This document shows positions 27,001 through 40,200 of a stretch of DNA of 64,000 nt, piece by piece (position 1 is the stretch's first letter; the number at the start of each line of letters is the position of its first letter). Below the pieces are notes generated by a model, which saw nothing but the letters and a program-made list of their open reading frames with translations, had not been told where the DNA came from and did not search any database. A program made the translations under genes and the position numbers. This DNA is from Campylorhamphus procurvoides (taxonomy: Eukaryota; Chordata; Aves; Passeriformes; Dendrocolaptidae). Location: positions 785,348 to 849,347 of the forward strand of contig WBMV01000259.1 of NCBI GenBank assembly GCA_013396655.1, read 5' to 3'.

Positions 27001-28140
27001 TATATTAATGATTTGCCTGGTAAATAAATCAGAATATACAGTATATATTTATAATTAGTACAGCTAAGGAACACACACTACTGCCACCCTGATTTGACAG
27101 AATCTCTCATTTGAGGGACTTTCGGAAATGCAGATCAGCAAACATGGAGTTAAACCTTAATTGGTGTCCTCCCGCGTCCCTTATGAGCCAGTGCTGCTGA
27201 AAGGGAGAGGGATGGTCCTTGAAAGAGTCAATAAAATCCTTCAGTCCCACACTACAGATTATTTCCAGCCTGAGGTGCTTAAAGTAGAGCCACAAGTGAT
27301 TTAATATAGGCAAGGTTTTAAAATGAAAAGTTTCCCCTCAGCAGTGTTTCTATGTAATTGTTTACAAGGTTAGCATTAAGATATGGGAGAACATGCCAGT
27401 GTAGCAGAATTTTAGGGGAGTTTGTCAACTTCAGGCACAAAATGAAACCGAACATGTGTATGTTTTTATTTTTGTCCTTGGACCTGCTCTATCATCTCCC
27501 CCACGGTTCAGTGCCTTCCTCTCTAAGTAGTCTCCACCAGTTTTCCTTACTGAGTAAAGCAATATGCAAAATTAGAAAATGCTTGTTGGATCAAATGTTT
27601 CAAAATGGCAGAAGTTTGAAGGGTTTCTCTCACAAAAATTGGTTGTTCAGATTGGACATGCTGGTTTCCTTCCAGAGAGCAGTACGTGTTCAAACACCTC
27701 GTCTACTCATATCCAATATTTCTAGATTGCTATTTTGTCACTTGATGCAGTAATATCATGAAGTCTGGAGGCCAAGTAGGAGCCCAGATGTAAACAGTAA
27801 TATTGGTAAAAGATTCAAACAGATTTTATTGGACTGGGCAGGCAAATCAGAGAATGTCTGTAGCTTTAGGCAGCAGCTCCTGTTTCCACAAGCATGAAGC
27901 ATTTCAGCACAGCAAAGGCTTTCCTTGGCTGGTCACAATGGTTGTGTGGATGGCTGTGCAATGCTGGGCAGTTAATGCTTCCTGAGAATGCTAGCAACTC
28001 TAATGATTTTTTAAAAATTAAAAGGAATAAGCAATAAAGTTGTCACAGTGATATAACTTTAAACCCAGCATATTATTTTTCTAGAAGAAAGGCTACAAAG
28101 TGTTTTTCCTTGGAACATAGACATTAAACATTTTCTTTTT
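21004..28140. other. AT-rich non-coding DNA, no gene seen
   Basis: Unique-looking DNA with modest GC patches at about 22,950-23,290 and 25,130-26,110. The frames reach 131 codons (27,358-27,753 plus) and about 110 codons in several overlapping pairs at 24,951-26,163. They lie on both strands and show no family signature. A 10-bp near-tandem repeat containing TAATTAG occurs at 22,144-22,163, and a 14-bp AT palindrome at 24,172-24,185. Confidence 0.65.
24172..24185. repeat. Perfect 14-bp AT palindrome
   Basis: The sequence ttcatttaaatgaa is its own reverse complement. It contains two overlapping ATTTAAAT/TTTAAA cores. An AT-rich palindrome of this length is mildly unusual but compatible with chance in 64 kb. 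Confidence 0.8.
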
Positions 28141-28380
28141 TTGCAAGAACTGTAATTCACATTTGGCCTGTTGCCAAAGCAGTGAACTTTATCACCCAGT
28201 CCTGGCAAGCGCAGATAGATGGCCCCTTCTGTCTCTTTTGCCAGTTATTGCTCATGTTGCCAGGAAATCTTAATCATGCTGCTTGGAAGTGGCTGCTGGC
28301 CCATCCACCTGCTGCCAAGCTATTCCACTGTGCAAGGAGTCCAACTTCACTTAGCAAAGAGTCTCTCAGCTCCAGATAAC
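28141..28380. promoter_or_regulatory. Candidate regulatory block with perfect NFI palindrome
   Basis: Positions 28,163-28,177 read TTGGC-CTGTT-GCCAA, a perfect match to the nuclear factor I dimer consensus TTGGC(N5)GCCAA. Symmetry extends one more base on each side (TTTGGC...GCCAAA). Within the next 150 bp there are further half-site-like TGCCA/TTGCCA/TGGCA elements: cctggcaag, ttttgccag, gttgccagg and ctgccaagc. The block is more GC-balanced than its neighbours but has few CpGs. An overlapping 65-codon plus frame (28,182-28,379) shows no domain. An NFI-bound enhancer is inference from motif density. Confidence 0.35.
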
Positions 28381-31300
28381 GTATAGGAAAAAAGGTCACT
28401 GTGCTAAGGCCTCCCAAGGGGACCATATGGTGTGAGGAGCTACATCATCACTATGGTACTGCTGTTGATGCAACTCTATTAATAACCCTGAAGCTTCACA
28501 TGGATTGGGCTTAACTGGGTTTTCCAAAATGAAATGTGCAATATAAACCTAGAGCAAAGCAATAAAAACAATGAATGTTTTTATTGATACTTATTTTCCA
28601 TTATATATAAAGTTATCTATAACCTTCTCTAGTTTGAGGGAAAAAAGAAGACAGTTAAGCAGCTGGATTGCAGGGCACTTTATCAAAAACTGTTCTGTAT
28701 GGTCAAGTTTCTCAAGTGCCATATGAGTTCAACCACTATTCATAGGGCAGTAGTCAGGAGAATGGAAAGCTTAAGTCATATGAACTAAAATCCTCTGAAT
28801 TTCAGGTGATTTTAAGCTCCTCATTAAGATGCCCTGTCACTTGCTTTAGTAGAATTATTGAAACTTGTTCCATGCATGGATAGTTCCTTTGCCAATCAAA
28901 TTCCTGTTATTGTCTCTTTTCATGGGAAAAGCAAAGGGCCTTCTGTTAGTTGGGCCACAGTTGTATTTTGGACCCTGCACTGAAAATTTATGTCTGAAAT
29001 GACGTTTGTAGGTTTCACATCCTAGATCATTAGTGGAACTGGCTAATACCAAAGCATCTGAAATTTCTATTCCAGGACTTCTTGGACCAATATTTTGGTG
29101 TGTCATAGAATTTAGCTCCTGAATCCCTGTTTAAATGACCTGAGTGGGAGTGATGTGAATTTCAACTTCAGAGGGGGTGCACGAACCCCATTGAAGTAGG
29201 TAAGAAATATTGATGGTTTTTAGTCTTGTTTCTAGGGGTTGTAATCATGGGATATTTCTGTATGTGAAGAAGAGGGAGAGAAAAAGCATAATTTCAGTAA
29301 TTTTAGAGCCAATTTAATTTAATTTCATAGCACTTTTTCTCAAACTGGAAGGAATCCTGGATTACTGATATCCTGTGACCTTGTTGGCTTTAGTCTGTTC
29401 TTCTGTCATTCAGTACAAACCCAAATCCTACAGAATTAATGAAAAGTTAAGGCACAGATTATCATTCCTCTGAATACACTTCAAGGAATTAAAAGGAAGG
29501 TCTTCTCTACATTTTTAGCACATATGGTGGACTTTAAAGAAATGTTAGACAGTAAAAGTGACATTCACCTGCAATGCCAAAGGTAACTATGCCATCATCT
29601 TGGCAGGCTTTAGTTCTTTCTCTCTGCAGTTTAAATGGCTTTTCAATTGTCTGTGTTTCTTGCATTTCTAACAGTTTTCCAGCTTCAGGTAGAAATTATT
29701 ATTTCTGATAGTGTATACTCCATGCACTGCATTTTATTGAGGAATTTTATCTAGGCTTTGGAGGATTTGTTATACCAAACATATCTTTCATGTCTCTGTA
29801 GTACTCTTGGGGAATAAAGGAAACAGCTATTCAGATTTCTGTGTAATCCATTCCTGTGGTCTATGTCATGTTGCTAAGGTGTTAGCACTGTAATACTTAA
29901 AACACGACAGAATTGGATGGCAACTAAGCTGTTACCTTCTCTTTGGGGCAGAAATAGTCCAGATCAGCTAACAGCTGTGAGACTGGGAAGGAAGAAGTGC
30001 TAGCACAACAGCATTTTCATGTCAGCCACTGTGGAACTGCTCTGCACAATGAAGTGGAAAAATGGAATATATTCCCACCGAGTTTGATGTTTACAGAAGA
30101 AGAATCAAAATAAATAGGTGCTTATGTTGAAAGATTTTTCACATGCTTTTAGAAAGAATCATCTTGGCTCAGCTTCAGGGATCTTATTTTTAGGTGATTT
30201 TTTCTGGTTCTGGGATGCTGCTTTTAGATAATGAATATTTGCCAAAAATGACAAACTTCTTTCCTGCTGTATAAACGTACAAGAAAACCATGATATTTCA
30301 GAAACTCCATTTTAAATGTGATGTTGTCTTTGCTTGGCAATGCAAGTCTTGTTCTACATAATTAAGTATAAAATAAGAACTTATAGTGCGTACCTTTTAT
30401 ATAACTTGATCAAAGTGATTTACATACACTTATCTAAATTGATTTACCTGCTGCACTCTAATTCCTATAAATTCCAATTCCATAATGTAATTTCTTTTAC
30501 TGTGTAGGTGGATTCAATGATACGGGGAAAAAAAATGGAAGCAGAGTTGTTTATTTTCTGGGTGCAAATGAATGAGTAGGACTTTTACAGAGTGATTGTT
30601 CTTTCAGACTGGTTCCCTTAGAGCCAACTGCTTGTGCTGGAATTACATCCCAGCCACTCCTCCCTGGGAAGGCTCTGCAGCCCCTTTGGTTCCACTGCTC
30701 ACTGCTGCGTTCCTGCTAAAGGCAGAACGAGGCAGCTCCAAGGTGGGAGGGTAGCCAGGTAAAAGAGATGCTCAAACTGTCTCCACTGGACAGGGTTAAA
30801 AGGCCTTTTAAGCAGAGCCAAAAACTTTGCTGCCCTTCCTTAACGAGAGGTAATTGCCCTATTGCCATTTGTATATGCCATTGTGGGAAACCAGTTTGCT
30901 TCCTTGGGAAGTGGAATGAGGAAAAAGTGTCCTTGAGGTTACTGAGAGTGGCCAACACACCAGAGCTTAGAGCAGACCAGCAGAGCTGTGCTGACACATC
31001 AAATAGTTACAGAAATAAGGCAGGGGTTGAGACCTGGGGATGACATTGGCTTCTGGACAAGGCTGGTGTGGCTGAGGTTGGATTGGAGAGGGATAACAGG
31101 GAAGGGAAAGATGCAGAAATACACATTAATGCAAAGAGAGAGCTGGAATTAGAGTGGCACAGATTGAAAACTGATGAGATTCTGAGTTCAGCACAATGGA
31201 ATACCAGGGCCTTTAACCTTCCAACTGCCCTCTGCAGCAGATCTAGTCAGGCTGTGGATAGTCTCTAGAAAAAAATACAGTAGATGTTTTTTTGCATTTT

Positions 31301-33922
31301 TAGGAATGAACCTGCTCTGCTTCTTAAATCAGTCTCTTACCTCAACATATTATGAACTGGGCATATCTACTAGTGCCAGGGTGACACGTCACCTATCTTT
31401 TGTGGCTCACAAATAAGGTTTTAAACTGCAGAAACAATGAGCAAACAAGTGAAGTCCAGAGATACAGGAGTCCTAGGTCAGGAGGGGAAAGGGGGATGGA
31501 GAGAGTGAAGTGGCTGACCCTGCTGAAAGGGCTCCACAGGCAGTGGGGGAAGGAGAATGGGAGCTGCATCAGACAAGACCTGTGTCTGAAAGAACAAGGC
31601 TGCCTGGGCTTCTTCTCTCTGCCCTGTGTTTGTGTTTAGGGTGAGCTGAACTTTAACCACACAGTAGAATCCGGATAGAGCCGGGCAAAGATGATGTGAG
31701 AAGCCTCAAACTAAAGCCAGCGCTCTGATTTTTTGGTTGTCTCAAAAGTATAGAAGCTGATCAGGGTTTCTAAATAGCTTTCTGAGGTTCAGCAACTGTT
31801 AAGGGCAGGCAGATCTTGCTGTCTGGCAAACCAGCACAAGTTAGGGCATTATTTGAAATTTACAGTTCTCATAGTGTTTTCATTCAAGGATTTTATGTTG
31901 TTCAAAATGAAACCCAAGGGGAAGCTTAATGTGCAGAATCAAAGAAAGGTGAGCCTGCCTCCTGGAGATGGAAATCACTGTGCCTTATAGCATATAAACA
32001 TTTTTATAGCAAATGGTTTCTAAAACTGTTAATACAAATTAACATAAATACAAACCACAGCTGCTGAGAGAGGCCATACTTCTGCAAACGTGCATATCTG
32101 GTTTTATTTCCCGCTAAGGAGAAAACTGCATTTATCCCCTTCAGACTCAGACTATTAGAAATGCAGTCAAACAAGAAGGAAAACTAATTTTTGCTCTGTA
32201 TGGCTCAATGATGAAACCAAACATGGAATTGTCTTTGCCAATCACATCTGGGAGGTTTGAAGAAGGGCAGATTTGTGATGCCCTTACTCAAGTGCCACAG
32301 GTATGACACAACATGCAGTGTCACAAATGCATAGACAGAGGTACAACCATGCCAGAGGTAAATAAAGCCCCTCCACAGCTCTGCTCTACAAAACGCACTG
32401 CACAGTATCTCTTGCACTCAAAGATCTTCATCCCGCTTGAGATGAAGGGCAACTCACAAAATAAAAGCTCAAACACTGTCAGATAGCCAGAAAGTTTGAT
32501 TCATAGTAGGAGACTGAACCTGTTGTACAGAACACTTCCAGCCCAAGAAAACTCTAACCATATCAATTCAGTATTTCAAACTAATCCATTTTAGAATTAG
32601 CTTCATCAGAAGGTTTGTTAAAGCTCAGAGTACCTTAAGTCTACTGTCTCAAATGTATGGATTTCTGCTGAGAAATGTTTGGTGTCATTACAAACAACTA
32701 CATTTTCCAATAAACACAGATATAAATGCAAGAGTTTAAAGGACCATAACACCCAAACCCAATGTGCTGATGATCAGTCAGTCAATACCAATAAATTTTT
32801 ATAGCACAAACATTTTTTTAAAAAAGCTAATCATCACTATTTATATGTGATAGTATATTACCTTTTCTCTTTCCTCCATGTGTATTTGCTGAGACGGTGA
32901 TACAAGAAAGCAACAAAAGTGAAAGAAGTTGCAAACTTTTCATTTTTTCTTTCTCTGAATGAGAGTTCTGCAAATTTCTGTCAAGAGATGGGAAAAGGAA
33001 AGAATCAGCAGTGCTTTGCAAGAAATTCTTTGCCCATTAATCATTAACCCTGAATTCTCCTGTCCCCTACCCCTGTTTTGCCTTTTATGGAAGTGAAAAT
33101 GGAATTTGCCTGTTTCCAATCTCTTCATTTTCATTTTATGCCACTTGTGGCAGAAATAATTTGGAACTGGATCCTCCTGCCTTGCTCAACAGTGCTCAAC
33201 AGGGGACTTGAGGGCATTTGTTCTGTGCGTAGCCAACTCAAAAGCTGTTGGTCAACAGCTCAGCCTGAACACATTGTAAAATAATGATAAGAACTGAAGG
33301 TTAATCCAACTATTTAATTAATGTAGACAAATGCCAGCAAGGGAAGCATCAACATTTTATATATACTGAACACTTCTCTTACTTCAGTAGTAAAATTGGT
33401 ATCAGATTTTGGATAATCATGAAGTGTTTCTTTTCAAATCCAGTGAACGTATTTTAACACATATGAGATCTATTAATAAAGCACAATGAACCAACATCTC
33501 TCTCCACTTCCAGGTAAAGAACTGTAAGAAAGTGTATGTAGCAAATGTAGGAGTCACTTCAGAGAGGAGGTTGCCACTGACATGGTGTGGTTTCTGCTGG
33601 AAATCAGAGCAGAATTTGAATTGCAGCAGTGTGTGTATGTGCCACAAGGAATAGGTGTGAGGTGCAAAGTGTGAAAGGACAAGAAGTACTCTTAGGCAGC
33701 AAGTGTTACACCAGGCTGGATCTCACACATGAGCAGGACACAATGGGACACTCTGGGACAGGTTTGCATCAGTCTGGAGCATCATGGTTTTACCACATCA
33801 GTTCCTGAGGCACACTTAGCTCACTTTAGAGGAATGAAGTGCCCATTATGATGTATCCATGGCAGCACAGGCCTTACCATGGGCTGCAAATCAACCTGCA
33901 TTTCCACTAATCAAGGATAAAT

Positions 33923-33942
33923 AATAAAGGAGAATAAAGGAG
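33923..33942 (+). repeat. 10-bp perfect tandem pair
   Basis: Two adjacent identical copies of aataaaggag lie at 33,923-33,932 and 33,933-33,942. They were probably produced by replication slippage. No function is implied. Confidence 0.9.
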
Positions 33943-34111
33943 AAAAGTGCACATCACTTCCTTTCCTTGCTCACTCCAAGGAGCTCTGAGTCTAGGACAC
34001 AGCAGACAGCCAAAAATCCCTCCAGGTAATCTCTGAGGTCACACCAGTCACCACAGCTGGCAGTGATCTTGGCACTGCAGCATCTGAAGCTTTGTCAGCT
34101 CTGATGGATCC

Positions 34112-34129
34112 GTGTGTGTGTGAGAGAGA
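34112..34129 (+). repeat. Compound microsatellite (GT)5(GA)4
   Basis: Five GT units run directly into four GA units. It is short and probably only weakly polymorphic. Confidence 0.85.
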
Positions 34130-34241
34130 ATAATAGAAAAAGAGGAAATACAGAAAGTGAGGTGATAGGATCAAAATGACTCTTGATAAATGATGAACAC
34201 TTCACAGCAGTACTTTCAGTGAGCAAGAAAAGAAGGCAGGA

Positions 34242-34279
34242 GATAGAACTTGGACAAGAAGATAGAACTTGGACAAGAA
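34242..34279 (+). repeat. 19-bp perfect tandem duplication
   Basis: The unit gatagaacttggacaagaa occurs at 34,242-34,260 and again at 34,261-34,279 with no mismatch. Two identical copies imply a recent duplication or an assembly or sequencing artefact. A 136-codon plus frame (34,269-34,679) begins inside the second copy. It has no recognisable domain, and 19 bp is not a multiple of three, so the duplication shifts the frame between copies. Confidence 0.92.
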
Positions 34280-37200
34280 TTTAGGCTGTGATGGTGGACA
34301 GGAACTGCTGTATTTTAGCAAAGATAACACTAGTGGAAATTACTGGTGTGATTTAGCACAGCCTTGCAGTGAGCTTAGAAAAACATATGCTGAAGATGAT
34401 GTGAAGATGACAGATGTGAGTGACAGGTTGAATGGTGATACCAGGCACAGCAATCAAGAAAGCAGAGAGCATTTAGGGGAGAAAGATTGCAAGCTCTACT
34501 TTCTGCAGACAGAAATTGTTCTGGAACAAGGTGGTAGATCTGCCAGGGACAGAACAGGCTGTTGGATCTTTGTGAAGAGATTTCCTGAAAATAAAGACTA
34601 TAAGGATGAGTCTTTGCATTTACTTCTCACTATAGAACCCGTGTGGGAAACCAGAATGGCATTTATGAGCATCTTATGAAGGATTGCTTAAGAGAAAACT
34701 GGGAAAGGAAGGAAGAAGAACCTGCCTGCCTTTGGCAGATTTTCACTCCATTTGGCAATTCTGCGTCAGTCATTGCTAATATTTATTTGTGCTATTGGTG
34801 TTCACAGAATAGCAGTGATAATGGTGAGAGCCCAAAGCAGTGCTGGGGGAATAATTGTGCAGCATTTGAATGAGAGGCTTCCCCGAGCATATTCAGGATG
34901 AGTTTATGTAGCACAAAATTGCATGTTATGGCACATTAGTCCGCAGAGAGCAGATGTGATGGTGTTCCAGAGGAAAGAGCTGCTCCCAGTGGCCTCCACA
35001 GCATTGTCACACAATGTGTTTTTGGAGTGTGGGCCTGGGTTTTCTTTCCTTCTCCATTTGATTTACATGAGTAATTCCAATTACCTTTATTATCTACTCA
35101 TAAAGAAAAGAATGGGTCTCCTGCAATGTAATGAGCATTAGAGAGAGGAAACTCCTGATAAATAATTTTTCTGTGAATCCAAATACTGAAATTATAACCT
35201 TTACTGTTTTCAATGTGTTTATCTGGTCACTTGATAAATACTTTGCCTGAGCTGCTCTCTCAGATGGGTTACTTGCTGTTTGTATTGGTTTTACATATAT
35301 AAAATTCTATGAATATATAACTAAATTGTTTTAGGAATTAGTTCTTGATGTAAAAGGTGTAACAACAAAAGGTCTTTGGTACATTACGAGAATAGAAAAA
35401 GTGGAGATAGGTATTTATCAGAAGGGACTGTGCCACAGCTATTCAGGGTTACTGGCAGCGTGCTGCATCACATACTGAAATGGCTTCTTTCCAGCCACAT
35501 TTGGATCTGCATGAGGTGCAGTGAATGGGAGCTGCAAAATTCTGGGTGAAAAGAATTGCAGAAAAGAGAGAATCCTCTGGAAAAAAGAGGATGCTCTGGG
35601 TCTTCATATCAGTCGATCATGGAGGATCCTGTCTGAGTGAAACTGGATCCATCTGAGGCATTGATAGTTGCCTGGTGGGGCCACGTGAACTGCAAGACTG
35701 CCCTGCTGCAGTCCTGTGCCACTGGCAATGACAAAACTTGCAGCAGCAGAGTAAACACAGGCACTAGAAAACCAAGGCACAGGAATCTCGAGGACTATAC
35801 AGGAAAGCTGGGAGGTTGAGGTAGGAAAATGACACCTGGAATATGCAAGTTCCACTGTGTCCTGATGGGGCTTTCAAGAGTCAGTGGAAGGTTTATTCTT
35901 TAGAACAGGATATGTTTGTTACTCATGCTCTGGGTAAGGCAAGTGGATAATTTGGTATTTGCAAAAACCTTGATTCTTAAAACATATCTGAAATGAAGTT
36001 CTTAAATGTAAGGTTTAAATGTGGTTATGGTTAAATGAACTACCCTTAAAACTTAAAGGATCCATTTAAAAAACCCCAAATAGCTATTCTCTAGATAGGA
36101 TCTCTCCTTCCCACAACACCCAGCACTTGCACATGACTTCATCATCTGCATTGAAATCACTCATACCTACTGTAGTGATTCTAAATTTAGAAGTAGATAA
36201 TCCAAACTGCTCCTCTGTGAAGCAGATACAATGCATGTTTAGTATTGCATGGAGGCGAATGCTTTGCCTACTTTACATGAAATGGTGTCTTTCCTTAAAC
36301 ACACAGTGTCCAAGCCCCAATTTCTAGCTTATGTTGTATGTTTATACATGGGTTTCATGTACTGTAAGAGGGCTTGATAACCTTCTCTCCTCTGCTGAGA
36401 TGCTGCTTGTACAACACATACCCAGGAGGTAAACTCTCAATCACCATCCCCATCTGCTTCTTGGCGAATGTTCCAATTATAGTCAGACTTCTTGCACATA
36501 TTCACATCTAAAATAAAATTGATGGTTTCACTATTGAGGAGCAGCATGTGACTAATGATGCATTGTACCATGCAAGTTTTTGCTTCAAATGTAGCTTTCT
36601 AATCAAGTTAAATAAAGGAACACAGGGCAGAAATTTGTCAGGCATGCAGTCCTGCTCTTTCCCCGAGACCACACTTTTCATCAAGATGGTTTTCAATCAC
36701 CTGAAGACCAATAATCCTGTAGTACAAGATGTTCTTTCAGGTTTAGAAGAGATTTTATGGGCCAGAACTTCAGCTACCATAAATTGGCTTCCGTGCAGCT
36801 CTAACGATTTTCACCAGCTGAGGATCCACCCTGTGTTCCCATAATAACCCACTAGCATCTGAAAAAAGATTCATCTGATGGTTATGCTAATACATCTGAG
36901 GTTATAGAGCAAGAAAATTTTTATGTGGTTGAATTTTTAATGCAGTTTTTAAATTCAGAATTTATTCTGCCTGTTTTATCTTTCCTAGGATTTTTAAATA
37001 TCAAATAACTCTGAAAAGACAGCTTTAGATGGAGTTTTGTGTGTGGATTCATGGCCTATGTCAAACAGACAGCAGCTGCATCAGTATGAAACTTCCTTTA
37101 CAGCAATAGTTATGGAGCCATCAGAGTTTTCAGTATTAAATTCACAACTAAATAATTGAAAAGCAAACTTTGTTTCCTGATATGAAAGAAAACTGCTCAT

Positions 37201-40200
37201 TTGCATGAGCAGAGTGTTGTGAAATATGAGTTTCTGCTGCAAGATGCATTTCATACTCTGTAGCCCCTGATAAGGCAGTCTTCTTCCATGACTCATCACC
37301 CAGAATATTGTCTGACTTTCCTTGGATGCACATTTGGGATTAGGTGTTGCATTCCTGCAATTTTAAGTTTTGGTTCAACTTTGGCACATTTTGTATATTT
37401 GTGCCTTTTGATAATTTTTTGAAATATGCTACACTGAGTCATTCCTATTACAAACAGCTGCAAACAAAGAAGAGAACCCAAATACAACAGCCAAGCATAA
37501 ATGCAGTTGGACAATAAGTGGGTCATCTGCTCCTACTTCCAACTTAAAAAAGGCATTTTTTAGGTTGTTTACTTCAATGTTAGCTGAGTGTTTTCTGTAA
37601 CAATGCATTACTTGTTTCATTGCCTTAGAGGAATGCTGTTTCTTGGCTTGTGTGTTTGTCCTTCTCATGGGTATGCTGTGTTCACTTGGGGTATGTGTCT
37701 GGAAGCTTGACAAATCAGAAAAGCACAGATGAGAGGAACCAAATAAAAGGGGAGAACAAATCCCAGCACATCTGGACTGCCCCTGCTCTTCCATTATGTG
37801 CAGAATATTGTGTGCTTGCTCTTGCCCCTGCCTTACAGGAGGTGAGGAGCTGGCCTGCTCCCTGCCCTTCATCACAATTAGTTCTGTTCTTCAGCAGACA
37901 GGGTGAAACACCCACGTGGGTTTGCACTTCTGGCACTGGTAGTGCAGCTGCAGGCTTTTTATCCACCTGCATTCTGTCTTCTGTTGGATTTTCACTGTTG
38001 CCAGTGAGCTCTTTCTGGGATGACTGCACGGCCTGTAAAATTTTGCATGGAATTTATCATTGTTACAGCAGCCTTTTCAGAGAGCTGTGATATGCAGAGA
38101 GTCTGCCACGAATCACCACTGTGGTGTTGGGAGATGGAACTGTGCAGATGTGCTTTTGGAAAGCACAGCCTGCCTGCTGAGGACATTTCCCTTCATTGGT
38201 CTGTGTCAGAAACAGATGAACACCTGCAGTAAAGCTCATTGGAAGGATGAGACCCAGCCCAGCCTCCTTTCCCCCCACCCCAAGGACTGAGCTTTATGGT
38301 TTTAAGCAAAACCAACAGAAGAGCGATGCCTTTTGAAGCTGCCTTGCTTGTTCACCTCCCTCACATCAAACAAGCACATCTGAAACAGGTGAATCCACAG
38401 GAAAACCAACAGTGTTCTCTCCCTTCCCTTTCCAGCTACTGTGTTGGGGAGGGAGGATTTGTAACAACAAACAGAAAGCAGGCTTGGCTCAGATACTGAT
38501 TGGTGGCTCTTATGGATAAAGAAGGCAGCAAGGACAAGACAGCCAGGGCTTCTTGTAGGTAACATATTTGAAGAGGATGCACAAGAAAGCACTTAAAAGG
38601 CAGAGAATCATGCGGAAGTAAAGGAACTTGAAAAACACTAAACATTCAAGTGCTGACTGATGATGACTCTTAGAACTTATCGTGCTCACAGGAGCAAAAC
38701 CTGGATCTCTGTGGAGCTGCTGCCACTGAAATTGAGTTTTTGCAAAAAGGGAAGGACAAATAGACAAGAAAGCTGGAAGAGGAAGAATAGGACTAATATA
38801 TACAGAGTAGATGAGAGGAACAGGTTGTTTAAGGTGGTTCATTATTGACCCCAAATGTTTTGTTTGTTCCAGGGCCTGACACAGCTCTTGCTAGTCCTGG
38901 CAGAACCTGGATTGGGTAGACCCTTGGATCTGATGTATTGTGGCAGTTCCTACATTTCTAAAAGATTAGACAAGATTATAGGATAGAAAATTGGCTTGCT
39001 TGAGGGATGAAGAAGACTTAAATAATTTAAGCATCAGTTAGGATAAACATGCATTTAAAATCTTCCCCAAACTTTCTGAAAATCTGGTCTAAAACAGTGC
39101 CTGAAAGTGTTCCAGATTGATTAAAGAATTGTTGACTGTGTCCACATAAATAGAAATGAATGTAATGCACTAGAAAGAATTTAAAGACTTGTTTCTCTGT
39201 TAGTTCTGGAACTGCAGATCTTTGATGACTGGATAAACCACAGAATAATTGATTAAGTACATTGGTATTCCTACGTCCATAGACGTTGAAATGATTCACA
39301 GCAACAAATCAGTCAGTATTAGATTTGAAGTGACCGTGACCATGAATTCAAACAATCTCTTGGTAGTGTCCTGTAAATACTGATGTTGCACAGCTGAAAT
39401 GGGAAGAGCTATTAAGCACTGCATTTAGCACAGATGTTTCCTGTTCTAACAGATTAGCAACATATCAGTATTCAATGGGCCTTTAACACTCACCCTCCAT
39501 CTGTGGGATTCATTTTTGGCCTTTTGGAACAGGCCAAAAAAGCAGGCATACCATTAAAAAGAAACCCCACCAGGGTGTTTTCTCTAGCTCTACTTGCCTT
39601 TTTTTTTTCCCCTGTGTTCCTTCATTTCTGTGTGGAAACATTTTATGGGTGGCAACATGGATAAGACAAAGCTCGTTCTCCATCTGGGAGTCACACTTCT
39701 TGCAGACAAGTGCACTGCAAACAAGCCCTTGAGCATATGCTGCATCCCTAAGTGCTAATTGAGAAAGGCTGATACGTCAGTCCTGGAAGAAGAATATTCT
39801 CTGCCAAATGACCAGTTTGTGCTTGTGGCTTTTGAGTAGCTGTGGTTCACCAAAGTGCTCGGGAAGTGCCTTTGCTTTGAAGAGGAAGCTGAAGGCAAGC
39901 AGTGCTGAGGGACTGGCTGGGCACTGGGGGTGTAATAAGGGCAATAACCAAAAGAGCTGCCACAGACAAACTCAAATAAAATGAGAGCAAAACTTCTCTT
40001 TTAGTAACTTGCTTGGGATATGAAGGAGGAGAATGAAACAAGCACAACAGTGTGTCTGACCATAACACCCACTGCAAACACATACGAAATTCACTCCTTG
40101 GGGTTCTTTCATGCATTTTATGCAGGACTGAATGTCAGCCTTCATTGCTCAGTCACCTGCAGATAGGTGTGGGATATATGACATCAAAGACCTGGGACTT

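Larger units (their letters stand above)
28381..34241. other. AT-rich non-coding DNA, no gene seen
   Basis: Mostly AT-rich, with no frame of 60 codons between about 29,107 and 30,715. The longest frames (about 91-93 codons at 30,716-31,043) overlap on opposite strands in a mildly GC-rich patch. Small repeats include a perfect 10-bp tandem pair (aataaaggag) at 33,923-33,942 and (GT)5(GA)4 at 34,112-34,129. I could find no mobile element or exon. Confidence 0.65.

Noticed and set aside
37429..38090. Pair of opposite-strand frames of about 146-148 codons
   Set aside because: They overlap on opposite strands, have no recognised domains, and match chance expectation.
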